Source: Rhynchosporium graminicola (Eukaryota > Ascomycota > Leotiomycetes > Helotiales > Ploettnerulaceae). Taken from it: DNA of 64,000 bases. The notes under the pieces were generated by a model. The model did no database searches and was not told the origin of the DNA. It saw nothing but the letters and a program-made list of their open reading frames with translations. The position numbers and the translations under genes are program-made. The stretch covers positions 496,001 to 560,000 of the forward strand of contig FJUW01000024.1 of NCBI GenBank assembly GCA_900074885.1. The letters run 5' to 3'. This document shows positions 25,528-36,600 of the stretch, one piece after another. Positions within the stretch are counted from its first letter, which is position 1. Each line of letters starts with the position of its first letter.

Positions 25528-25975
25528 TATAATATTCCTAGTTCTAATTAGTATATAATATATAAGCTTATTAGTTAGTATTAGCTATAAAGTAAAGCAA
25601 TAAGAAGTTCAGTTCTTAATTAGAAATAAGATATTATAAGTAAGTATTAATTACTATATAAATTTAAGTATAAAGCTTCTATCTAATAATAGAAGTGCTA
25701 ATCTTATATAGAACTTTCGTTTCTTCTAAGAGTCCTTTATCTTAGATTCCTTTATACTAGAGTCCTCTAAATAGAAGTCCTTTAAATAAGAGTTAACTCT
25801 TTTCACTAAACTCTTATTAAGCTAGACTCTATTATATAAATCTAGCTTAAGGAATCCTAGCTAATTTATTAACTTTATAATTATTACTAACTATAATAAG
25901 ATAATTCCTAGGTTGTAAAACCCCTTCAGGTTATCTATTCTTATCAGCTAGCTTACGTAACCTCAGAACGTGATA
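25528..25975 (-). repeat. 5' LTR of B3
   Basis: A 448-bp partner of 21222-21669. The last 60 bp keep more C and G than the left copy. The end GAACGTGATA corresponds to the GGTTCGTGACA end of the family. Confidence 0.8.
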
Positions 25976-28330
25976 TTTACTCCTCGGAATAAGGCTTAAT
26001 AATCCTATCGAGCAGAGTTATTATTAAGAAGAGTAATAAAAGAGGTTTAGTCGATCTTCGACTATATAACTACGTATTCGAACTATAAGAGAGTATGAAT
26101 ATTACTTCCGATAGAAGAGTATATAGATAACTAAAGGTAACTGAATAAGCTGAACTCGATATAGAAATAACTAGTATCTCGTAGGAAGAGATATCTTAAT
26201 TCATTCCGCTAATAGATATACTAAGCTTTATAGAGTAAGATATAGCAGATAGTACTCCTAAGATTATCTTATAAGTAGATATACTATACGATATACTATA
26301 GCTTATCTAAACTCCTAAGCTTATATTACAAGTGAATATTATCTAGGAAGTAACTAAGTTATATTAAGGCGATTAAACTACTATGGAAGTCGTATTATAG
26401 TAAACTCCTATTTCTAATCCCAGATTACGAGTCGACTTAATACTTAATGAAAACGAGGCTATTTCAGAGGCCGGGCCTGCGAACTTATAAGATAACTACA
26501 TAAATGAAATACTAATAAAGGAGAGTAATAACTTAGATATTATAAGCTAAGAGGTACCTAGGTACTTTATTAAGTTATAGAAGAGAGTAAGATTAGACTC
26601 AGATTTATAAGAAGATACTAAGAAGATCTGTATTATAATTAGAAAGATATTACTTAGAAAGAACTATTAATAAATAAAATAGAAATATCTATTACTAAAC
26701 GATAGCTAGATAATAAAGTAGATCTAAAGCGTATTAGATATAAAAGAAATCGTAAGTATTAAAATTCTAAAGATATATAAGAAAGCTTTAAATAGCTAAA
26801 ATATAAAGAAATAGAAAGTTATAATAGCTAAGGAAATACTATTACTTTATATAGACGTGATATTCCCAAAAGTTATTTTACTAAAGGGATTAAACTTAGT
26901 TTTATATAAATAAGTATATATTATAAATATACTTACTAATAGAAGTATAAAAAGGTTTAAGATAAGACTTATAGTAAGAGAATTTAGATAAGTATATAAA
27001 ATAGACTATAACTAAACATTTATACTAACTATAAGAATAGATATACTAAGACTATTTCTAGCGGTTATTATAAAGGAAGATCTAGAATATCGCTAATATA
27101 ATATTGAGAATACCTTTATATAATTAGAGCTAAAAGAGATAATATTCCTAAAAATACTAGAGGTATAGAAGTAAAGAATAGATACGTATAATAAGTACTA
27201 AAGAGTCTATATAGTTTAAAGTAAGCTACTAAAGACTAGAACCGACTTATAAAGTTAGAACTAGTAAATTAGAGATTTATCTAGAGTATAATATAGTAGA
27301 TCTATATATATTTATATATAAGGAAAATTCGATTAAGCTTCTTATATATATATATTAACGATATTATAATATATACTAAGGATAAGAATGAACTAGATTA
27401 GTTTTATAAGAAAATATTTAAGTAATTTAAAGCTAAGAACCTAAGGGAGATTAAGAAGATTCTTAGAGCTAGAATCACTCGAGATAGATAAACTATATAT
27501 CTTGAGATCGACTAAGAATAATACCTTATTAGCGTACTTAATAAATTCAGTATTACTTAGGAGACCTTTAAACTAAAAAGTACTTCTGCTACTAGCTATA
27601 AGAATCCTCGCTTTACTTATAATAATAATAAATAGATTAATACTAATAAGTACTAATAAGCTATCAGAAGCCTTATATATAGAATAATATTTATAAGACT
27701 TAATATTGCTTTTATCCTTAGAAGCTAAGCTAATTTATAAGTAACTTAGTAAAATAATATAGCTATTTACTAAAAGTACTCTTATAATACTTAAAGTCGA
27801 TAGTTAAGATAAAGATCTATTATAGACTAGAGGAAGAATACGATATTATAGCTCTATTCTCTGATACTAACTAAGTAAGTAATAAAGTCGATCGAAAAAG
27901 CGTCTTAAGGAGCGTAGTTATATTCTATAGTAGACTTATCTTATAAGTAAGTAAGAAGTAATATTCTATTACTACCTCGAGTTGCGAATCGAAATATATA
28001 ATACTCGTAGCTTATATAAAATAAGGTTAATAGTTCGTATAAGTATTTCGAGACTTAAAGTATCTTTAATTTGTTAGAGAAAACGCTTCTTTAGTTTAAA
28101 TATATAAAGATAATTAAAAAGCGATCGCTTTAACTAAAAACGTATACTTAAATAAGCGATCTAAGTATATCGATATCGTATATTACTTCGTGCGCGACTT
28201 AGCTAAAAGAGAATATATAAAGTCGACTATATCCCGATAGATAAGATAATTACTAATAGTATAATAAAGCTATTAGATTAAGTAGCTTTCGAGAGGTTTA
28301 AGAGATAGATGCGACTTATAGAAGAAGGTC
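25976..28330 (+). mobile_element. Ty1/copia remnant (copia-2), RIP-decayed
   Basis: A decayed copia pol read on the plus strand. About 26880-27060 corresponds to the start of RT, a KARLVARGF-like stretch with several residues changed. The YVDD box at 27351-27362 now reads Tyr-Ile-Asn-Asp, here with the first Asp lost. It is followed by motifs like TKDKN and LGEI. From about 28105 to 28320 the RNase H end is visible, with ALTKN, KRSKYIDI and YYFVRDL-like motifs typical of fungal copia. Stops are TAA or TAG. The left end is cut by or joined to B3. A purine tract and TATTAGAATATG at about 28355-28370 may begin a 3' LTR, but no partner copy is in the window. Confidence 0.75.
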
Positions 28331-30157
28331 GAAAGATAACGTGATCTACTCTAAGAAGGAGTATTAGAATATGAAAGGTCTAGCGTAATATTACGTAGTA
28401 TTCTATTAGAGACTAGTACTATAAGAGCACGTAACTCCTTTCTAGGAATAGCTCTTCTAATAGATTAGTTAGCGATAGATCAGTAAGATAATTAAAGAAA
28501 ATAGTCTAACTTACCAGCGTCTAATTCCTCTATAAATATTGCCTCTATCCCTATAAGTATACGAGATTAGAGATATATCTTTCAAGACTATACGTTTAAT
28601 ATAATATAATTATAAGTATTAGTTAATATTAGATACGTTATCTTTTTATTTTATAATTATAAATATAATTATTTATAGCTTTAAAGTTATATCTTATAAG
28701 AAGGGACATACTTATTCATCTCTCACTCGATTAATTCTTAAGCTATAAGTAATTCTGTCTGTAACTCTATAAGTTAAACTTTTAATATCTATAGGTTATA
28801 TATAGATTTATAAGTTATAAATATAAATATATTATATATTAGAAAGAAGTATTTCTTTCTTTCGTAGAGAAGGGAAAAAATATTAATTATCTATGAAAGT
28901 AGATCGAAAATCGCTTTGTAACGCTATTTACTAACTTATAAACGCTAGAATATATTATAACTAATTAGAATCAGAGCTATACTTAGAGAGTTTAGCTTCT
29001 GCGAAAAGACTATCTATAATCTTCTAATATAGCTCTATACACTCTATCAAAAAGGAATAAGCGCTAAAGTTCTTACGAACCTTACGCTTTTTATTATATT
29101 TCTTAATTAAAGTAGATCTATCTAAAACAGTTAGTTAGAGTCTGAAATAAGTTAGGAAATATAACTTATAGCTCTTTTTAAAGAAAATCAAAGGAGATAA
29201 AGTAGAAATAAGCTTTATCCTCTTATATTATATAGTATATTAATATTCGATCTTAATAATTTTAACTTCGTCTAAATTATAAAATATTAAGCTACTTAAA
29301 TACTTTATAATCTATAATAATTAATAATAAGTTAATATAAGCTATAAATCAGACTAGAGATACTTATAAAGAGTATATCGTTTACTTTTACTATTATAGT
29401 AGTATATGATATAAGATCTGCTAAGGTAGCTTATAGGATTTATATAATAATCGAAATAGCTATCGCTTTTTTTTAATAATAAGCGTAAGAGTCTATTATA
29501 ATATCGCCTAATAGATTATTTTATTAGGTTTAGTCTATAATAACTTAATAGTAGAATAAAACTTATTTATTTATATATTTTTTAGATTTATAATTAACTA
29601 TATAAGATAGCTATAATATATTTAATACTTTATATAGATTATCTTTTATAAGCTAAATCAAGAGTATAATAGCTAAGTATATTAAGATATTACTTAAGTC
29701 AGATAGAATTATAAGGCTTATAGATCGCTCGTAGATTAAATAGATAAAATATATAGATTTTAACTTATTAGATATAATATACTTTTCCTATAAAAAGTAT
29801 AGAACTTTATAGACTGAATTAATAACTAAAAAGCGAAATACTAGGTTATAAGCTAGCGAGCTTTTGCGGTCCAGGACTTAGATTAGTCGTATCCGGATTC
29901 GGAATTATAATCGAACTAATAAAGCTAAGACTATTTTCGAATAGTTAGATAGATAGCTAAGTATTAGTGTTTTCAGATATTTACAGATTATTAAAAGAGA
30001 ACTTAAAGATTTAAGACTAAGTTATACTTATAAAATAAATCAAAAGCAGTTATTAAAATAAAAATAGAATATGAAAGTAAAATTAAAAGAAGAGAGAAGA
30101 CTTACTTGTAGTAGTTATACTTAAGAGAGAAAAATGTTATTTTTAGAGAGCTAAGAT
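28331..30157. other. Unassigned AT-rich transposon-like DNA
   Basis: The first roughly 290 bp may be the copia-2 3' LTR. Beyond that, a minus-strand frame around 29280-29580 contains a Lys-rich helical stretch of the kind found in transposase DNA-binding regions, but stops are dense and no catalytic motif could be located. I see no LTR pair or target repeat here. Confidence 0.3.
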
Positions 30158-30704
30158 ATCTGCATTTTCCCTAGGAAGCGGGGTGATAGAGAGTATAAAG
30201 TACGCGTTCTATACGAATTCTATAACTTTTATTCTAGTCCGCGCGTTCTATAAGTATTCTATATCTCTAATTATAATCTGCGTATTCTACGGGTATTCTA
30301 TAACTCTATTTATAGTCTATATATTCTATAGCCTCGAAAGCTATATATATTATATACTAATATATATAAGGCCTCGATACTTTTATAAATCCTTTATTAT
30401 TAATACTAAAAAATTAAATTTTTTTTTTTAAATTAGTATAAAAAGCTAATCTAAAGTAAAGCTCTATTATATAGATAACTCCAGTATATCTCAAGTAAGT
30501 AATTAATTAATTTTTATTAAGGTTTCGAGTTATAGACTAGAATTAGAGTTATAGAACTCCTATAGAACGCGTAAACTATATAGACTATAGCGGAGTTATA
30601 ATTCGCATAGACCTATAAGCTTTTTGTATAAGGATAGTATTCTTCGTAAGGCGACGCGAATTACTGTAAATCACGTGAAATACGTTCCCGGGGAAAATGC
30701 AGAT
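30158..30704. mobile_element. Foldback / MITE-like element with subterminal repeats
   Basis: A 547-bp unit bounded by a 19-bp inverted repeat (30158-30176 and 30686-30704, ATCTGCATTTTCCC core). The arms match at 17 of 19 positions, and the two differences turn CCGG into CTAG in the left arm, as RIP would. Inside the left arm are 3.4 tandem copies of a 39-bp unit. The right half holds two inverted, more degenerate copies of the same unit (30533-30570 and about 30581-30612). Subterminal repeats in opposite orientation are typical of DNA transposon ends. No transposase is present. Target duplication was not resolved. Confidence 0.6.
30204..30335 (+). repeat. 39-bp tandem repeat, 3.4 copies
   Basis: Units begin at 30204, 30243 and 30282, with a partial one at 30321. 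Each starts with a GCGTTCTA-like motif (GCGTATTCTA in the third) and includes TATTCTATA. Since 39 is a multiple of three, the repeat is open in one frame as a 13-residue hydrophobic periodicity (AFY...SI...), which I regard as incidental. Confidence 0.85.
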
Positions 30705-32358
30705 GGAGGTATTTATATACCTAGAGAATTAAGCAGTTTAGCGCTAGTAGCTCCATAACTAGTTTACTTTATTTAAATAAGTAGAATTAATCAGAAATAG
30801 ATAGTACTTTATTTTTATATTTACTCTTACTACTCTTTATTATATAGTTTAGTCGGTGTATTAACTTCAATTCAGGGTTATAGATAGCTTCTTACGTTCA
30901 GTAAGCTCTTAGCGTCCCTTCTACTATCTACAGTAGAGCTATAATAACTAAGCTGACTAATTACTACGTGACCTGAAATAACGACCCGAATCGACTATTG
31001 CGAATGCGAGGTCTGAGGCCCCGAAGCGCAGCGCAGGTCGCCGAGAAAGATCTCGTGCTATAGGCAACACACGCAGCGCAGACTACAACCACAGTTCTTC
31101 GAAGGATCAATATCAAGAGAGGCTTCGCACTACGCCGCACTGGATGGTGCCTTGACCTTGTAGAAGGAATCCGTGAGAAACGGTAAACTTCTCGACCTTT
31201 GACTTTCGAAGCTCAGCCCGAACATGTTCGAGGAGAGGAGTTCAGATCGCAATTTCTCTGTCTCTCTCTACAATACTGATGCCAGCTCATGGCACATTGT
31301 CAATACTCCCGGGAAAAATCCGAAATAGCCTGCTTCTCTTTTTCCACCGAATGTCACGCCAAAGTATGGCTGAAGTGGAAGTTTCGTGGCCTTTTTGTTT
31401 ACCAACAATTGAAGCGGCTACTTCCGCGGAGATGCATCACATGAATGTATACGGACGGCACGGCACATTATATCATGAAACTATGTCTGCCATGGCCGAC
31501 GAGGGAAGCTCTCCCGTGAAAAGCTGCGCTGCGCTGTAGTGCATTGAGTGGCGTGTGCAAGTTCAAGTTCGACCTCAAGGCTGCGTGATACCACTACCCC
31601 GGATTTCTGTGACATGTCGATTGCTTTGGTGTACAGCAGGTGCATGCATGGTGGGCGGCCCTGTACGTGGCGTTTCCGGGCTTCGTGGATATGAAAGCAT
31701 CACCCAAAGTAGATAGATAGCTTTCATACTCATAAGCTAGGTAGGTAGGTAGGTAGTTAGGGGACTACCTATACCTTACATTACCTGGTGAGCAGTAAGA
31801 TGGCTGGATAGCTAGCTAGCCAGCTAGTTGGGGATTGATTGATTATATTATGAATGGATTCATCCACGGGACTTGGTGATAACTTCATTACATTAGCCTT
31901 GTTTCTCCCAAGCAAAACAGAAAGTTCTAATCAAATTTGTAGCGCTTTCGGAGATGCAAGGATTCAAATGGGCGCTACCTGTTACGTAAATGAAGAGGCA
32001 AAATCTCACGACTTATCTCGGGTGTTTCTGCCAAGTCGGCATTTCTTGAAAATCCAAATAATGCTTCGCGAGCAGGTGAAGTTGCTACGAAGTACTCACA
32101 TGGGTACCTTATTGATTTATGGATTTATGGGGTAGCTACCTTATATAAGTACCTAGGTAGGCAGGTGGTAGCTACAGAGTATCCCAGGTACCGTACCGTT
32201 GCCACTTCGTTACGTGGATATAGATACTTACCGGGCTTGGAAGTAGTTACCGGCATCTGGAAGATAGGTATGTTGTACTGTGCTACAGTATGTACCTTCG
32301 AGACTTTCGGAGATATCGTTCTGTTCTTAAGGATCCGCTATCATACTTACCTTACATA
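30705..32358. other. Boundary and small gene-poor island of normal composition
   Basis: AT-rich until about 30950, then about 1.4 kb with ordinary CpA, TpG and CpG content up to the left end of the pogo element. Reading frames here are at most 93 codons, lack codon patterns or motifs that I recognise, and overlap one another on the same strand. It contains a GGTA microsatellite and a GCTAGCTAGC-rich patch at about 31803-31830. Probably intergenic DNA formerly joined to the island that starts at 43209. Confidence 0.6.
31738..31756. repeat. (TAGG)n microsatellite
   Basis: About five units of TAGG/GGTA in tandem. Shorter relatives lie at about 32150-32165 and at 45138-45172 in the other island. 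Confidence 0.85.
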
Positions 32359-32441
32359 ATAGCCGGTCCACCTCCTGTTAAGCTCGAGGGCTCGCTTACA
32401 GTCGGGGAAAGCAAGTGTCCCGCGAAAGCAAGTATCCCGCG
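32359..32441 (+). repeat. Left terminal inverted repeat of the pogo-like element
   Basis: 83 bp starting ATAGCCGGTCCACC. It contains two copies of a GCAAGTNTCCCGCG-like motif near its inner end, possibly transposase-binding sites. Confidence 0.93.
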
Positions 32442-33089
32442 CTAAGTATAAAAACACGCTTATTACTACTAAAAAAGGCGCGTTTTTAGGTAGTATTAGG
32501 ACAGGTCATTTATATAAGATACTTATAAACCTACTACCTTATCTTTAATTTAATTACTATAGCTCCGGCGTATTCAAAGCTTATAGGGCATATCTAATAA
32601 AGTAAATTTACCTCTCCTTTACCTCTAAAAGAGTAGCTGGCGTCGAATTATTACTTATAATATATAACTAAGTCAGATTATAATCGAGCTTTCGGCGAAG
32701 CTAGAGAGTAGAAACTTATTAATCCAACTAAGTAATTAATTACTATAGCGCGTATATTCTTAGTTAAAGAAGAGGCGCTAAAGAAGTCTATAAATTATAT
32801 AAAAAATAAGAGTATGAATAATCACAGGAGTTATAATAAGATCTTAAGTGACCTTTAAGATATAGCGATCTTATAGTACTACTTTAAACAGTAGGAGATC
32901 GGTCTAGGAGCTATATATAATATAGTATATATTATATTTTACTACCTGAAGAAAGTATATTTACTTGAATTATTCTACTTCTTCTACTAATATAAATAGA
33001 TTAAGAATAAGCAGAAAGTACTACTGACTCGGCGCTAGTTTCAAACCTAGCTGAAATAGTATACCTAACTCTATACTATTAAAATAAAG

Positions 33090-33379
33090 CTAATTACTTA
33101 TATTAGGCTCGATACTTATACTGAAGAAGAAGTAATCGACTAGTTTATAAGACTTAAAGAGAAGCTTACTTTCTATAAGATCACTTTAGTTAAGAATATC
33201 TTAAATATAGACGAATTAGAAGCACGTATTAGATATCCCGCTAGAAAGTATATAATAGTTCTAACTATAGTTAAAGAATTATGTACCTTTTCGCTAGAGA
33301 ATCGAAAGTTAGTTACTATACTAGAGACGATATTTACAGATAGTAGAGAACCTTTACTTCCGTTTATAATAGCTCTAAG
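33090..33379 (+). pseudogene. DDE transposase, N-terminal part of catalytic domain (decayed)
   Basis: The frame reads into the first catalytic block, NILNIDE (about 33192-33215), which matches the NIYNMDE-type motif with the first Asp of the DDE triad kept. It is followed by ENRKLVTILE and PLLPFIIAL, equivalents of the strand that precedes the hydrophobic PPLIIFKG motif of pogo/Fot1 transposases. The frame stops where A1 inserted and resumes at 41687. Upstream to about 32800 the frame is compatible with the N-terminal part but too decayed to show the DNA-binding domain. Confidence 0.72.
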
Positions 33380-33647
33380 TATGACGACAGCTCACCTGAA
33401 TATCACATGAGAAGAGGGATAGATAATAGGGCCTAAGTTCATAAGTATCCCGGTAGAACTAGTATCCGACCCGGTATAATATCGGACTAGTACTAGTATA
33501 TATATATAAGGTACTTTATACTCTATCTCTCTTCTTCTTCCTTCCTTATCTTTTTGTTTCCTTCGTAGTAGACTATATAAGATCGCTCTTAGCTTCCTTA
33601 CTTATTTATTCTTACTTATATACCGCTTTAAGTCTTATATTATTATA
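33380..33647 (+). repeat. 5' LTR of A1
   Basis: 268 bp, starting TATGACGACAGC (from TGTGACGAC). It contains a TATATATATAAGG promoter-like stretch about 125 bp in and ends in a mutated form of GTGTCGTTACA. Confidence 0.95.
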
Positions 33648-36600
33648 TTAAATAAAAAGATTAAGATAGCCGGAGATAGCTTACTATAATATCTTACTAC
33701 TAAGTTAGTTATTCGATAACTACTCGTATATAGCTAAGATACTAGAGATCTCTCAGATAACTATAAATTAGGGTTTAATTTAGCTTATTATAAATAGTAT
33801 AATAAAGGAGGTCTTTACTAATACTCTTTTAATAACTCCCTTAATATAAAGGAATTATAGATAGATTTTAAAAAAAGTATAATAAATACCCCGGAACTTT
33901 AACTTTTATATATCGTTACCGAAATAGCCCTAATATACCTCTTTTTAAGCTACTATTATAGCTCTTCACTAATAAACTAAAGACCTCTCTAGTTCTAGGG
34001 GAACTTAACGCGATCTCTCCTGCTTTACCTCCGAACCTAATCTATTATACTTTTCCTTACTCTAAATATCTCTTACCCTAGAGAACGTTAATACCTTATT
34101 AAGGAAGTACTAACTGAGAGAGAAAGGAAAATAAAAGCGAAATTCACTAGGAGTATAATCGCTAAGTACTCTTATTACTATAGGTAACTCGAACCTGATT
34201 TATTCCCTCTTATAATAATTAGTAAACTAAGAGGAAAAGAATAACTCTCTAGAAAATACTATAGATAGACTAATCTCCGCATAAGATAAGTTCCTTATAA
34301 GAGTCCCTTACTTATCTTCGATTCTCTTACTAGAACTAATACTATAATCTCCGCGTATAGCGGAGTTTAATAACCTAATAAACTCTATTCCGATATATAG
34401 TACAGAGAGAGAGGATACTATTCCTAATAAACTATCTCCCTCTCCTAGCGCTAAATCAGTAGAGTTACGCTCTAGGAAGTCTTATTTTACTAAGAAGATC
34501 CTGCCCTTAGATAATAGATCGGACTCTACCTTCCTCTAATAGAGAATATCGATATAAGACTAGCTAGCTATAAATACCGACTATTACCCTATAGACTTCT
34601 CCTAGCGCGTTCTCGTATAGGAGCTAGTTACTAGATTAGCTAAAGAGTATCTTACGCTTTAGTACCTTACTAATAAGTTTAAAACTAGAAATAAAATAAT
34701 CTCCTTATTAGAAAAGAACTTTCTTACTAGTTTAGAGGAAGATAACTACTATAACGCTTTCTACTACTTAGAAATATAATAACTTAGCTATATACGCGAG
34801 ACTTTCGCCGAGTTTCGTAATCGATTTTAAAGCGCTATTATATAAAGTAAAGTTAAAAAGAAGAAGTAGTTCTTCTATATATAAGATAAGATTATACTAT
34901 CCTTACGCGCTTTAACTCTTATTATTAAACTAACGTAGAATAAGGACTACGCTTCTATAATTAGATCCTTACTTTCTTTTAATACTAAGTATCGCTATAA
35001 CTCAGAACGTACTTATCCCGAGAAAGCTATTACCTAAGTATAATACCGTAAGCCTACTATTACTACTATAACTACTACTAGTTCTACCTCTTACTAGTCC
35101 TTAAGCTTAGCTCCTTAATAAACTACTCCTGTACTATATATACGTACTTCTACCCTAATATAAGCTAGTACTCCCTCCGCGCTAAAACGCCCTACTATCT
35201 CGACCGGAGAACCCCTTAAGTATTATAATTATAGATAGCTTAATTATATTAAGCTAAACTATCCTAACTCGCTTAAAGTTTAATTAATTAATAAATTTCT
35301 AGAAGAGGATTAAGTAACTAAAGAAGTAGTAGAAGATATACTCTCTGAATCTAGACTAATACTAAAGGGAAATAATAAGGCCTAAGTAAAAACTCCTTCT
35401 TAGGTCTATATAAGTATAATCTCTCTAATCTAGACCTTAACTCCCTAATAAGAGATAAGTAATTTATATACCTAACTATAGTTAATATAAATAAGCTAAG
35501 AGTCTCTATAAATAGCCTAATCGATACTAGAGTAAATAGTTATCTATTTATTAATCGCACTCTTACTAAACGATTATTAAGAGCCCTTAATATTAAAATC
35601 GAGCTACTACCTTATTCTATTCTAATACGTAGTTTCTAATAGTCTATTAGAACTTATATTACTTATTTTATATATTTATACTTTTCTATTAATAGTAAGC
35701 GTATTTATAACTACTCTTTTATTCTCCTCGATTTAGGATAATAAGATATAATTATTAATATTAAATAGATATAATAATTTCAGGTTAAGCTAGATACGCT
35801 CTACTATAAGCTATTATAATCGGAACGCTATCTAGCTACTCTCTAATATAATAAGGAGATAATTATAACTCTACTACTTTATAAACTTAGTATTAATCGA
35901 TCTTACTAAATTAATACTAATACGCGGGACTTAGCTATAAACTAGCTAGACTAATACTAATTATACTAAATAGTAATAATATAGTATATTAATATATTAT
36001 CCTTACTCTTTAACTTATTTCCGCTTATTACTAAGGAATCCGAACCTCTTTCCGCTCTGAATTTATCGAGAAAGGTACTTACGCTGAAACTCTACTATAA
36101 GTACTCCTCTTAACCTCTGAGGATCTAGAAACTAGTTCTGATTTACTAAATTAGTACTATAGTTTTTCACTTTAATATAAAATATAAAAGTTCCGAATTA
36201 TTCTTTACTAGTATCTATAAGATAAACCGCCTCTTATAAGACTATCTAAATAGCGACTCTCCTAAGGATTCTAATACCGAACGACTTATAGCTAAAAAGC
36301 TACCGGAATAGTATTATACTCTTAAGGAAGCCTTTTCTAAGCGGGATTCTAATATTCTTCTACTATATTACTTATATGATTATAAAATTATTCTAGAAGA
36401 ACTATTACCTAACGTATATTTACTCTTATATTAGTAATCTATAGACGAATTATAAGTAACTAAGGAGTATCTTATAAAGAACCTAGATAAGAGATTTATC
36501 GAATCTAGCTAAAGTCCCTTTATATTACTTATACTATTTATTAAAAAGGCTAATAGAGGATTACACTTCTATATTAACTATTATAAGCTTAATATAATTA

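Larger units (their letters stand above)
21222..25975 (-). mobile_element. Ty3/gypsy element B3, internally deleted
   Basis: A 4,754-bp member of family B with two 448-bp LTRs. The interior is only 3,858 bp, about 1.9 kb shorter than B1 and B2. From about 22190 rightwards it is collinear with the gag-RT-RNase H part of B1, with the RT box at 22763-22774 (Tyr-Leu-Asp-Asn). The integrase part and the antisense frame are missing and replaced by about 500 bp (21670-22190) that match nothing else here. It is the most AT-rich of the three copies. Flanking bases are GATTT and TTTAC, so no target repeat is visible. This could come from a deletion, from recombination between elements or from decay. 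Confidence 0.8.

Noticed and set aside
1..30000. Reassigned TAG/TAA (Gln) genetic code
   Set aside because: The island genes use ordinary stops and contain CAA and CAG. The TAA/TAG in transposons are explained by RIP.
30183..30431. 82-codon open frame with periodic hydrophobic sequence
   Set aside because: Produced by a 39-bp tandem repeat with a length divisible by three; GTG start and no homology.
31279..32359. Three frames of 64-93 codons in the small island
   Set aside because: No motifs, no consistent splice joins between them and no codon pattern like the three real genes.
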